A stretch of DNA of 64,000 nucleotides from Desulfobulbaceae bacterium. Its GTDB lineage: Bacteria; Desulfobacterota; Desulfobulbia; Desulfobulbales; Desulfocapsaceae. The notes under the pieces were generated by a model. It was not told the DNA's origin and did no database searches. It worked only from the letters and a program-made list of their open reading frames with translations. The position numbers and the translations under genes were made by a program. Positions 36,680-44,206 of the stretch are shown here, piece after piece. The stretch lies in the NCBI GenBank assembly GCA_004796425.1, contig QZLB01000097.1, forward strand, positions 1 to 64,000, read 5' to 3'. Numbering within the stretch: position 1 is the stretch's first letter; every line of letters begins with the position of its first letter.

Positions 36680-39250
36680 ATGGCTGACACCGACATCACA
36701 AAACGCTCTTTATTTTACTGGGTTTATAACCGGTATCGAGGACTCCAGGTCCTGCTTCTGGTGATTATTGTGGTGAGCCTGTTTTTCAGGGTATTTCCGC
36801 TGGAGATGCAGCGACGAATCATCAATGTCGCTATCAACCTGAAAATGATCGACAAGCTCTATCTCTATTGTGTGCTCTATATGGGTGCAGTGCTGATCGC
36901 CGGTCTGCTGAAATATCTAACAAATACCATGCAGATGATGATCGGGCAGAAAATTCTGATCGGTATGAGAAAAGAGCTTTATCAGCATATCCTCCAGCTA
37001 CCGCTACCCTTTTTTCACCGGACACAAACCGGTACGATTATTTCCGCGCTCACCGCCGAACTCACGGCCATCGCAACCTTTCTGGGAGGCGCACTGGCAG
37101 TGCCGATCACCTCTATCCTGACCTTTTTCACTTTCCTGGGGTTCATGATCTACCTAAACCCATTGCTGGGTCTCTTGACCATGTTGATCTACCCCTTCGA
37201 AATGGCTGTTATCCCGCTCCTTCAACGCTGGTATAACAAATATAATCGCAAGCGTGTTGCCACCACTCGGACCCTGGCCTCAGTTGTGAATGAGTCGGTC
37301 ACCGGTATCCATGAGGTGCAGGGAAATGCCAGCTATATCCTTGAGCAGGGAAAACTTGATCGCTTGGTTAAAAAAATCTACTCGCTCATGACCAAGCTTT
37401 TCATTTTCAAGTATGGCATCAAGTTCAGCAACAACCTGTTCCAATCCATTGGTCCCTTCCTGCTGTTTCTCATTGGTGGGTACATGGCAATCCATGGAGA
37501 ATTTACCATTGGGGCACTGGTGGCCTTTCTCTCTGCGTATGAGAAAGTCTATGACCCGTGGAAGGAGGTGATTGAGTATTACCAATCGTACCAGGATGCC
37601 CGGGTACGCTATAAACAGATCATGACTCTCTTTGCGTACCAGCCGGAATTCCTGCTTGAGCCTCTTGAGAAGCGAGAAGTATTCAATCTCAAAGGTGAAA
37701 TTTCAGCAACCAACCTGAACTATTGGGTCAACGATAGTGTCCAGCTGCTGCAGGATATCTCGTTTCAGATCAAGCCGGGCAATCATGTTGCGCTTGTGGG
37801 CTTCTCCGGATCCGGTAAAAGTACCCTGAGCCTGCTGTTGAGTCAGCTGTACCGTATTTCTTCGGGTTCACTGAAGATTGATAATCACGAGATATCCGAT
37901 TTAACGAAACGTGACCTGGCTCGAAATGTCGCCAACGTTGCACAGCACCCGTTTATCTTTACCGGCACCGTTCGCGACAACCTCCTCTATGCGAGCAACA
38001 CACTCCAAAAAGATGGCTTGATTGAAGCCATTCCTTCACCGCAGGAACAGATGGAGATGATCAGGGAAGTGGGACTCGAAGAGGATACGCTGCGTTGGGG
38101 GTTACGCTCAGTAATTCCACTGGAAAAAGCTGCTCAGATGCGTGAGTCCTTTCTGAAAATGCGAGAAGTAATCCACCATGAGCTGCGTAATGAATTCACC
38201 CAGGCCATTGAATTCTATGATGCCCATACATTTCTTCACCATCAGCCCATCGCCACTAACCTGATTTTTGGAACTTATGGTGGTGCGTATCATGTGGATA
38301 AATTCATCACGAACCAGCAATTCAGAAGTTTTCTCTCGACCACAGGGTTGGAGAAAAAACTGCTCGACCTCGGCTTGATAATCGCCCGTTCGACCATCGA
38401 GTTTTTGGGTGATTTTCGTGCTGACGAATATTTCTTTCAAGGATCACCAATGAGTCAGGCTCGCTTTGATCACTATGAAGCGCTGGTAAAGCGAGCTGCA
38501 AAAATTGAATTTGATCAATTAAAAAGCAAAGAGTTAGAATCATTCCTGCAGCTTGCCCTAGATTTCACGCCGGGGATTCATAAAATCCACACCCTGAACA
38601 AACAATTTGAAGATGATATTCTCCGTGGTCGAAGCCAATTCCTGAAACAGGTGGCAGACATCGACCTGGATGAATGTCGTGATGGTGCGATCCAAACAGC
38701 CATTCTGCCCATCAGCGACATTGAAAAACAGGCCCGGACAACCACCAGCTACACCCCGTTCTGCTTTAACCAGTATCTCTTTAACCGAACCCTTCGGGAT
38801 AACATTTTGTTTGGCACCGTGATCAACCAGGAACTTATCAGAGAAAAGCTTGGCACACTGGCTCTTGAGGTATTCAAAAAACACGGCCTGCTGGACGACA
38901 TCATGGAAATCGGTCTGGATTTTCATGTCGGAAGTAAAGGGGATAATCTCAGTGGCGGCCAGAAACAAAAACTGGCTCTGGCTCGCGCCTTTCTGAAACA
39001 TGCCCCCATTCTTATTATGGATGAGGCAACCGCCAGTCTTGATAATCGATCTCAGGCGCGAATACAGAACTATATTGAGACAAGATTACGCGGTAATACC
39101 ACAGTAATTGCAGTGGTGCACCGGCTTGACATGATTTCTGGATATGACCATATTATAGTCATGAAAGATGGTAAAATTGTCGAAGCCGGAAACTATCAAA
39201 ATTTGATAGAACAACAGGGGGTTCTTTATGGACTCGTCAATGACAGCTGA
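36680..39250 (+). CDS. ABC exporter with split nucleotide-binding domain
   Basis: The 856-residue protein has a six-helix exporter domain (about 20-300) and an ABC domain with Walker A GFSGSGKST (374-382), Q-loop Q422, then GTVRDNLLYA (429-438). The signature LSGGQKQKL comes only at 757, with Walker B ILIMDEATA (777-785) and H-loop H814. Normal exporters need about 80 residues between Q-loop and signature; here it is about 330. Within the insert the pattern N-hydrophobic3, then GL, then GL nine residues later occurs three times (N434/G465/G474, N527/G556/G565, N708/G736/G745), suggesting triplication of the helical subdomain. All core ATPase residues are intact. It follows the OPT-like gene by 28 bases. 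Confidence 0.88.
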   Translation: MADTDITKRSLFYWVYNRYRGLQVLLLVIIVVSLFFRVFPLEMQRRIINVAINLKMIDKLYLYCVLYMGAVLIAGLLKYLTNTMQMMIGQKILIGMRKELYQHILQLPLPFFHRTQTGTIISALTAELTAIATFLGGALAVPITSILTFFTFLGFMIYLNPLLGLLTMLIYPFEMAVIPLLQRWYNKYNRKRVATTRTLASVVNESVTGIHEVQGNASYILEQGKLDRLVKKIYSLMTKLFIFKYGIKFSNNLFQSIGPFLLFLIGGYMAIHGEFTIGALVAFLSAYEKVYDPWKEVIEYYQSYQDARVRYKQIMTLFAYQPEFLLEPLEKREVFNLKGEISATNLNYWVNDSVQLLQDISFQIKPGNHVALVGFSGSGKSTLSLLLSQLYRISSGSLKIDNHEISDLTKRDLARNVANVAQHPFIFTGTVRDNLLYASNTLQKDGLIEAIPSPQEQMEMIREVGLEEDTLRWGLRSVIPLEKAAQMRESFLKMREVIHHELRNEFTQAIEFYDAHTFLHHQPIATNLIFGTYGGAYHVDKFITNQQFRSFLSTTGLEKKLLDLGLIIARSTIEFLGDFRADEYFFQGSPMSQARFDHYEALVKRAAKIEFDQLKSKELESFLQLALDFTPGIHKIHTLNKQFEDDILRGRSQFLKQVADIDLDECRDGAIQTAILPISDIEKQARTTTSYTPFCFNQYLFNRTLRDNILFGTVINQELIREKLGTLALEVFKKHGLLDDIMEIGLDFHVGSKGDNLSGGQKQKLALARAFLKHAPILIMDEATASLDNRSQARIQNYIETRLRGNTTVIAVVHRLDMISGYDHIIVMKDGKIVEAGNYQNLIEQQGVLYGLVNDS

Positions 39251-39764
39251 AAATAATACAGAGCACAGCGCATGCAGAATTTCATGCGACTCTGAGTTTT
39301 TAAGGAAGTCCGCAACCTTCTCAGGAGTCAGTCCCGAAGTTATCAAGCTCTTCGCCTATCTGTCCTCCCGCCGCAGTTTTAAAGCCGGTGACTATCTCAT
39401 AGCGCAAGGGGAAAAAGCAAATCAGGCATTTTTTGTGGTCAAGGGAACCGTTGAGATAACGGTACACCATCGTAACAAGGAAATTGTCCTCCAAGAACTC
39501 GAAGCACATGCCTTTTTTGGTGAACTTGCCCTGTTGGCAAAATTTCAGTGGTTTTTCAATGCCCGGGCAAAAGATGATCTTGAGGTGATCGTGATTGATC
39601 AGAAAACGTTTCAGAAGGTCATCGAAAAATTTCCAGAGAGTAAAGATTTGCTCACCGAACGGGTAATCCAGGCGCGGGTTGACAGACTTGTCCAACAGAC
39701 AGCGTTCATGATTGATACGTTCCTTGATCCGGAAGCAGACAAATCCTCTGCTGCAATCGTATAA
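39228..39764 (+). CDS. Cyclic-nucleotide-binding domain protein
   Basis: This 178-residue protein consists of one cNMP-binding (CRP-like) beta-roll at about residues 30-150, with FKAGDYLIAQGEKANQAFFVVKGTVEI and FFGELALLAK, the last being the phosphate-binding cassette region though without its usual Arg (FFGELALLAKFQWFF). There is no DNA-binding helix-turn-helix, so it is not a CRP-type regulator. The gene overlaps the exporter gene by 23 bases and has GGGG eight bases before ATG, so it is probably made with it and may regulate the exporter by direct binding. The ligand is uncertain. Confidence 0.85.
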   Translation: MDSSMTAENNTEHSACRISCDSEFLRKSATFSGVSPEVIKLFAYLSSRRSFKAGDYLIAQGEKANQAFFVVKGTVEITVHHRNKEIVLQELEAHAFFGELALLAKFQWFFNARAKDDLEVIVIDQKTFQKVIEKFPESKDLLTERVIQARVDRLVQQTAFMIDTFLDPEADKSSAAIV

Positions 39765-39765
39765 A

Positions 39766-40365
39766 ATGAAATTCTTCGTACTCATATTCTGGTTACTCTT
39801 GATCACTGCCCTCAGCACTCCTTTACACGCCACCACCGAAGGAGTGCCAAAGGAAATTGCAGGCTTTCGGCTCGGTGAAGATATCACCGATTACCAGGAG
39901 ATTGAGTATTCCGATTATTTAAAAAACGTGGTGATAATGGACTGGCATGGTTTTAAGAAAGGAGTCCTGTCCTATGGGATTTGTGCCTACCCGGGCAAGA
40001 TCGTGCGGATTACCATGAAATATGCTGACTCCACAAAACCGTTTTATAACAAGCTGTTAAAGAAGTTTAAGCAGAAATACGGCAAACCAACCGAGTGGGG
40101 TGGTGATGCCTTTGGTATCCTCTTTAAGTGGAAATGGGTCTTTCTGGATGAGCAAAACGAGCGGGTGACCCTGATCCTTCAGCACAACCTCCAGGATCAT
40201 AACGAAAATATCGGTACCGTAATGAAACTTACCTACCCCGAAAGAATCATTGATGAGCAGGCCTGTTTCATTGAGCAGTGTGAGATAAATAAGAGTCAGG
40301 AAGAAAAAGCAAAGCTCGAGAAACGGTCTGAGACGAACTGGGATTATCTGATACCAAAGCAATAA
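39766..40365 (+). CDS. Secreted protein of unknown function
   Basis: This 199-residue protein has a clear signal peptide (MKFFVLIFWLLLITALSTPLHA) and a mature domain with PKEIAGFRLGEDITDYQEI, a G-x-R-L-G start often seen in small periplasmic alpha/beta proteins, then strands such as GICAYPGKIVRITMKYAD and FKWKWVFLDEQNERVTLIL. The end has a Cys-x5-Cys pair (QACFIEQCE). No family is recognised. It begins one base after the preceding stop, so it belongs to the same transcript. It may be the periplasmic partner of one of the pumps; this is only inferred from position. Confidence 0.75.
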   Translation: MKFFVLIFWLLLITALSTPLHATTEGVPKEIAGFRLGEDITDYQEIEYSDYLKNVVIMDWHGFKKGVLSYGICAYPGKIVRITMKYADSTKPFYNKLLKKFKQKYGKPTEWGGDAFGILFKWKWVFLDEQNERVTLILQHNLQDHNENIGTVMKLTYPERIIDEQACFIEQCEINKSQEEKAKLEKRSETNWDYLIPKQ

Positions 40366-40366
40366 C

Positions 40367-41233
40367 ATGCTCGAACCTGCGGTTACACCATCCCGTGTCT
40401 GCTGGAACGGCCTCTCTTTTCATCTCGATCCGGGATGCGAAGTCACCATCAAGAACGACAGTCACCTGATCATCGAACACCAGCTCTCTCCACTGGCAGA
40501 AATCAGATGGTCAATCACCGGTAAGAAGAAACGAAATAAGAATTTTCAAAGCCTGGACCGCGATCTCAGTGCCAAATATGAGCGGTTGAAAATTTCTGAT
40601 ATATCGCGATTTCAAACGATTAGCAGTAATTTCGAACTGGCCTCTTATCGAACCAATCATGGTGAGCATCGGGAACTGGTGCTGGCTCTTCAATGTAAAA
40701 GCTGTGGCACCAATTATCTGCTCCATTGTGCAGATTCCCAAGAACAATCCAAACCGATCGTAACCCTTTATGAGCAGTTGAGTTGTACCCATCCAGGGAC
40801 AGTCCGAAATCAGGTTTGGCAGATCCAGGATTTCTATTTTCTTGTTCCACAAACCTTCTCCCTGAGCTCACAACGGTTTTCTCCAGGAAATTCTATCCTC
40901 ACTTTTACAAATGGCCCCACCATCCTTTACTATGGTCGGATTGTTCCGACCCTGGCCGGTTCGCACCAGGAAGATTACGCAACCCTCTTCTGCTCGCTTA
41001 CCGGGCTTCGACAGGACCAGCTTGTCGAAGAAAAATCGACTTTCTCCGGGCTCAACACCCCTTCCCTGACAAGTCGAATAGCGACCCTTTTACATCGTCG
41101 AAAGATTTTCCAGTGGGGACACGCTCAGATTTTTGAAGATCATGATCGATTCCTGGTCGTTTCTCTCCAGAGCAGGAAGCGTATCGATACGGATTTACAA
41201 AATAGATTATCAAATGGTTATGGGCTTATTTAG
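40367..41233 (+). CDS. Unrecognised protein in the transporter locus
   Basis: The 288-residue product has no signal peptide or membrane helix and no family I can name. It shows alternating short beta strands, a CKSCG motif (C110, C113) with C121 nearby that could bind metal, and a repeated overall pattern in two halves: LSFHLDPGCEVTI near residue 16 and FYFLVPQTFSLSSQRF near residue 155, each followed by a short strand and a polar loop. It starts one base after the preceding stop and overlaps the next gene by 14 bases, so it is coupled on both sides. Two tandem similar domains are possible. Confidence 0.7.
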   Translation: MLEPAVTPSRVCWNGLSFHLDPGCEVTIKNDSHLIIEHQLSPLAEIRWSITGKKKRNKNFQSLDRDLSAKYERLKISDISRFQTISSNFELASYRTNHGEHRELVLALQCKSCGTNYLLHCADSQEQSKPIVTLYEQLSCTHPGTVRNQVWQIQDFYFLVPQTFSLSSQRFSPGNSILTFTNGPTILYYGRIVPTLAGSHQEDYATLFCSLTGLRQDQLVEEKSTFSGLNTPSLTSRIATLLHRRKIFQWGHAQIFEDHDRFLVVSLQSRKRIDTDLQNRLSNGYGLI

Positions 41234-41606
41234 AAAGAAGAAACCGCACACACCAATGCTCACCCGGGAACAGTCACTTGCGTGTCGGCCATTTCACAAT
41301 GACGTGACCAGCTGGGAAGAGACATCGGAAGGGCTTATCCGAATCCAATATGAACTCCCGCTTTCACCTTTTCTTTCAGCGATCTTCAGCAAATTTACCG
41401 CCTCTCAAGCAAAACGCCCGATGCGAACGCTTGAACTAGACAAAATGGGCAGCGTGGTCTGGAAAATGATCGACGGGGAAAAAACGGCAGCAGAAATAAT
41501 TTTGGAATTCGCCCGCTACAATAACATCACCAATCAGGAATCAGAGCAGGCAATCACCCTATTTTTCAGACAACTCGGTAAGCGGGGGTTAATTGGGCTC
41601 TTCTGA
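41220..41606 (+). CDS. PqqD-like (RRE-type) protein
   Basis: This 128-residue protein ends in a PqqD-like domain (about 65-128): RTLELDKMGSVVWKMIDGEKTAAEIILEFA, the usual hydrophobic-G-...-W-..-DG-T-...I pattern, followed by a helix and KRGLIGLF. PqqD-type domains bind leader peptides of modified peptides (RRE) and present them to enzymes. The N-terminal 60 residues are basic and not typical. The start at 41220 overlaps the previous gene by 14 bases; ATG at 41214 is an alternative. No radical-SAM or precursor gene is next to it. It ends the locus, eight bases from the convergent glycosylase gene. Confidence 0.72.
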   Translation: MGLFRKKKPHTPMLTREQSLACRPFHNDVTSWEETSEGLIRIQYELPLSPFLSAIFSKFTASQAKRPMRTLELDKMGSVVWKMIDGEKTAAEIILEFARYNNITNQESEQAITLFFRQLGKRGLIGLF

Positions 41607-41614
41607 TCCAAGAA

Positions 41615-42442
41615 TCAACGCTGCAGTTTCTTTACGATCATTTGAAGATCATCCCACACTGCCTTTTTCATTTCCGGATTCTTGAGCAGAAAAACCGGGT
41701 GAAAGGTTGCCATCAGGTTGTATTTCTTATCAGTAGGGTCGGTATACTCAAGAAAGGTTCCCCGCTGTTGCGAGAGTGGTAGATTACTGCCTGTGAAGAG
41801 CCGGGTTGCAATAATTCCCATCGCGCAGATGATTTCTGGCTGGAGCAGTTGTATCTGGTCGAATAGATGGGTAGAGCAGGTTGCAATGTGTTGATCAGTT
41901 GGCTGACAGGTCTCGGGAATTGAGCATTTGATAACATTGGTCACAAAAACCTCTGATTCTGAAAGTCCCATGGCCTCGATCATCCGACGAACCATCGCAT
42001 CCTCTTCACGACCAAACAATTCCAACCCACTCAGCTGAACTGAGGGACGGTGGGTAAGCCAGTCACCAACGATCAATATCCTGACCGTGTTGCTACCAGC
42101 TCCGGGAGTGCTGATTTGTCTGCTCTGGTGAAGGCTGCAGACGCTACAACTCTGTATCCGCTCTGTTAACTCATCCAGCAGCCCCTCAGGCTGATCCTGG
42201 CTGCGGGCTGGGCTGGTCATCTGTGTATCAGCAATTGTGGACTGGTGATCAGGAGCCCGGAGAGACTCTGTTTCGCCAGTATTCTCGGACGATAGAAAAC
42301 CTGAGAGACCAGGATGCATCGGATATTGATCGATCCCGCACACCTGGTGATACTCAAGCAGCGAGCCTATGGAACGAAGCAGTTCTTTCTGTGTCACAAA
42401 AGACCTCGATAAAAATAGCGTAAGGGGATTGCACGCCTCCAT
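41615..42442 (-). CDS. Uracil-DNA glycosylase, family 4-like
   Basis: This 275-residue protein has an extended N-terminal region (1-90, no recognised domain) and then a family 4 Fe-S uracil-DNA glycosylase domain: cysteines in CSVCSLHQSR, ILIVGDWLT where the active-site loop normally sits (typical members have GEAPG), VFVTNVIKCSIP with Cys ligands, IICAMGIIATRL and ATFHPVFLLKNP, the C-terminal HP(S/A) motif region. It should excise uracil from DNA. The GDWLTHRP active-site loop is divergent from GEAPG, so reduced or changed specificity is possible. The four cluster cysteines appear present. Confidence 0.85.
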   Translation of the reverse strand: MEACNPLTLFLSRSFVTQKELLRSIGSLLEYHQVCGIDQYPMHPGLSGFLSSENTGETESLRAPDHQSTIADTQMTSPARSQDQPEGLLDELTERIQSCSVCSLHQSRQISTPGAGSNTVRILIVGDWLTHRPSVQLSGLELFGREEDAMVRRMIEAMGLSESEVFVTNVIKCSIPETCQPTDQHIATCSTHLFDQIQLLQPEIICAMGIIATRLFTGSNLPLSQQRGTFLEYTDPTDKKYNLMATFHPVFLLKNPEMKKAVWDDLQMIVKKLQR

Positions 42443-42496
42443 TGTAAAACAGATCAGATTCGCCGCAACAGAATTATGCGAGCCGTTTTAGTATAA

Positions 42497-42511
42497 ATCA
42501 GAAAATCTGAT
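42497..42511. promoter_or_regulatory. Inverted repeat upstream of the XRE-type gene
   Basis: ATCAGA-AAA-TCTGAT is a perfect 6-3-6 inverted repeat in the 181-base region between two divergent genes. It may be an operator of the regulator at 42624. Confidence 0.35.
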
Positions 42512-42528
42512 ACCACTTTGCAGAAAAA

Positions 42529-42545
42529 CTGAGAATTTTTCTCAG
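42529..42545. promoter_or_regulatory. Second inverted repeat in the same intergenic region
   Basis: CTGAGAA-TTT-TTCTCAG is a perfect 7-3-7 inverted repeat, 17 bases after the first. It has a short T run only on the reverse strand, where it would lie upstream of the glycosylase gene, so an operator is more likely than a terminator. Confidence 0.35.
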
Positions 42546-42623
42546 AAAAGTCAGAGCATCACTTCCCCATTTGTGGTATATCTTAATGAGCATATACACT
42601 AATATCCAACAGCGAGGTTTATC

Positions 42624-42995
42624 GTGGAAAAGGCTGAATTCAGCAAGATCAGAAAGAAACTGGGCAAAACTCAAAAACAACTTGCCTCACTTCTGGGCAT
42701 GTCACTCAAGACCATCCACAGTTACGAACAGGGGTGGCGCTCAATTCCGGCGCATATTGAGCGGCAGCTGTTTTTTCTGCTGATCAACCAGCGGAAAAAG
42801 CAGAACCAGCTTGCACCCTGCTGGGATCAGAAAGAGTGCCAGGAAAAAGAAGATTGTCCTGCCTGGGAGTTTCAAAGCGGCCACCTGTGCTGGTTCCTCT
42901 GCGGCACCTTGTGTGACTGTACAAGTGAGTCGACCTACAAAGACAAAATTAATGTGTGCCGTTCATGCACCATTTTTAAATCGTTGGTTGAATAG
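42624..42995 (+). CDS. XRE-type regulator with cysteine-rich two-CW-like tail
   Basis: The first 60 residues of this 123-residue protein are a helix-turn-helix of the XRE/Cro type (FSKIRKKLGKTQKQLASLLGMSLKTIHSYEQG). The C-terminal part (66-123) has nine cysteines in a CW...C...CP.W / CW..CGTLC.C / CRSC pattern like the two-CW domain, which usually binds metal or an Fe-S cluster. The start is a GTG with GAGG six bases upstream. A combined DNA-binding and redox- or metal-sensing function is inferred. Two palindromes lie upstream and may be its own operators. Confidence 0.82.
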   Translation: MEKAEFSKIRKKLGKTQKQLASLLGMSLKTIHSYEQGWRSIPAHIERQLFFLLINQRKKQNQLAPCWDQKECQEKEDCPAWEFQSGHLCWFLCGTLCDCTSESTYKDKINVCRSCTIFKSLVE

Positions 42996-43093
42996 CCACG
43001 AACCGGCTCCCCTTGTGTTGATTGCTCTCCGATCTTATTTTTTTGATACAACAAAGGAAAGAGCATACCAACATTCAACAAAGAAGGTCGACG

Positions 43094-43303
43094 ATGCCAA
43101 TATACGAGTTTAAATGTAACGACTGTGGGAATGAATTTGAGGAGCTGCTCAAATCATCGGATATATCTGAGATTGTCTGCCCTGAGTGCAAAAGTAAAGG
43201 GATTAACAAAATCATGTCCTCGGGCAGTTTCAAACTTGGGGGGGGGAGTGGCATTTCGAATCTGCCCTCAGGACCACCATGCGGTAAATCAGGCTTTTCC
43301 TGA
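43094..43303 (+). CDS. FmdB-family zinc ribbon protein
   Basis: This 69-residue protein starts MPIYEFKCNDCG and has CPECKSKGINKIMS, the two CxxC pairs of the FmdB/CxxC_CXXC_SSSS family, followed by a glycine- and serine-rich tail (GGGSGISNLPSGPPCG). FmdB-type proteins have been proposed as regulators, but their role is not established. The ATG at 43094 follows AGAAGG and starts the domain exactly; the longer in-frame start at 43022 is not supported. The gene ends before an intrinsic terminator. Confidence 0.88.
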   Translation: MPIYEFKCNDCGNEFEELLKSSDISEIVCPECKSKGINKIMSSGSFKLGGGSGISNLPSGPPCGKSGFS

Positions 43304-43316
43304 GCGACATAACAGA

Positions 43317-43337
43317 CAATCCCGGCGGGATTGTTTT
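43317..43337 (+). terminator. Intrinsic terminator after the zinc ribbon gene
   Basis: CAATCCC (43317-43323) pairs with GGGATTG (43327-43333) across a three-base loop and is followed by four T. Confidence 0.75.
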
Positions 43338-43370
43338 AATAGCGTTACCGGTTATTCCTTCGCACTTTGG

Positions 43371-43733
43371 TCATTTTTTTGCCTCTGGAAAATCAAAGGC
43401 CTCTTCGTTGTCCTTAAGCATTCCTCTTTCTCTGGCCACACGATCAAGGTGTTGCAGGTCTTTTGTTATCCTTTCAATTTCATTTTTTAACTGCTGGTTT
43501 TCCTTGATTAGTTGCGCGGTCTGCTGCTCCATGCCGATCGCCTGGCGGCGCAGTTTCAACAAGGTGTAGACACCGGTATTGGGCGCAAAAAGCAGGTACA
43601 GGATTGACAGAATCACCAAACCTATGATGATTTTCAACAATCGAATCTCCTGCAACGGGCTCAGCGGTTTACGAGGTTTTTTTCGTTGGCTTACCGCACC
43701 GAACATGTTTTGTATGGGAGTGAGTATCTTCAT
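43371..43733 (-). CDS. ftsB: FtsB/DivIC family cell division protein
   Basis: This 120-residue protein has a basic cytoplasmic N-terminus, one membrane helix (about 32-50) and a periplasmic leucine-zipper-like coiled coil (QTAQLIKENQQLKNEIERI) ending in a VARERGMLKDNE segment typical of DivIC/FtsB. The family links FtsQ and FtsL at the septum and helps activate septal peptidoglycan synthesis. GGTGA lies six bases before ATG. It is the single gene between the zinc ribbon gene and the DUF523 gene. Confidence 0.85.
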   Translation of the reverse strand: MKILTPIQNMFGAVSQRKKPRKPLSPLQEIRLLKIIIGLVILSILYLLFAPNTGVYTLLKLRRQAIGMEQQTAQLIKENQQLKNEIERITKDLQHLDRVARERGMLKDNEEAFDFPEAKK

Positions 43734-43778
43734 CTGATCACCATATACTTCTTATACCATAGATAGTGAGCTCAAACC

Positions 43779-44189
43779 ATGAAACAAAAAGAAACCGTTC
43801 TGGTCAGTGCCTGTCTGGTTGGGCTCTGTACCAGGTACGACGCACAAGTTATAGAAAATTCCGCCTGTATGAGCCGATTGAACAGATTCCAGTGGGTCCC
43901 TTTTTGTCCTGAACAGCTGGGTGGAATGCCCACCCCGCGCACAGCCGCTGACATCGTTGGCGGTACGGGAGTCGATGTCCTTGAGAAACGAGCAAAGGTT
44001 ATTGATAAAAATGGTACGGATGTCAGCCTCCTCTTCATCAAAGGTGCCGAGCAAACACTGCTGCTGGCAAAAAAACTGAATATCAAACGCGCCATATTAA
44101 AAGCCCGCAGTCCATCATGTGGTGTTAATAAACAAGGCGTCACCGCTGCCCTGCTGGCCAGAAACAATTTCATTCTTGAGGAGTTCTAA
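43779..44189 (+). CDS. DUF523 family protein
   Basis: The 136-residue protein matches DUF523: VSACLVGLCTRYD at the start, FCPEQLGGMPTPR in the middle, and AILKARSPSCGV near the end, with conserved cysteines in SACL, GLC, PEQ-preceding FCP and SCG. The family is widespread in bacteria and its function is not established; the conserved cysteines suggest metal or redox chemistry. It is divergent from ftsB and convergent with tatC, with 17 bases between stops. Confidence 0.9.
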   Translation: MKQKETVLVSACLVGLCTRYDAQVIENSACMSRLNRFQWVPFCPEQLGGMPTPRTAADIVGGTGVDVLEKRAKVIDKNGTDVSLLFIKGAEQTLLLAKKLNIKRAILKARSPSCGVNKQGVTAALLARNNFILEEF

Positions 44190-44206
44190 GTTCTCATTTT
44201 GGTAAA

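Noticed and set aside
42529-42545. Intrinsic terminator
   Set aside because: The hairpin is weak, AT-rich and lies between divergent genes, so there is no transcript to end there.
42571-42783. 70-residue forward ORF before the XRE-type gene
   Set aside because: It is another frame of the 5' part of the regulator gene; the regulator frame has the domain match and the GAGG site.
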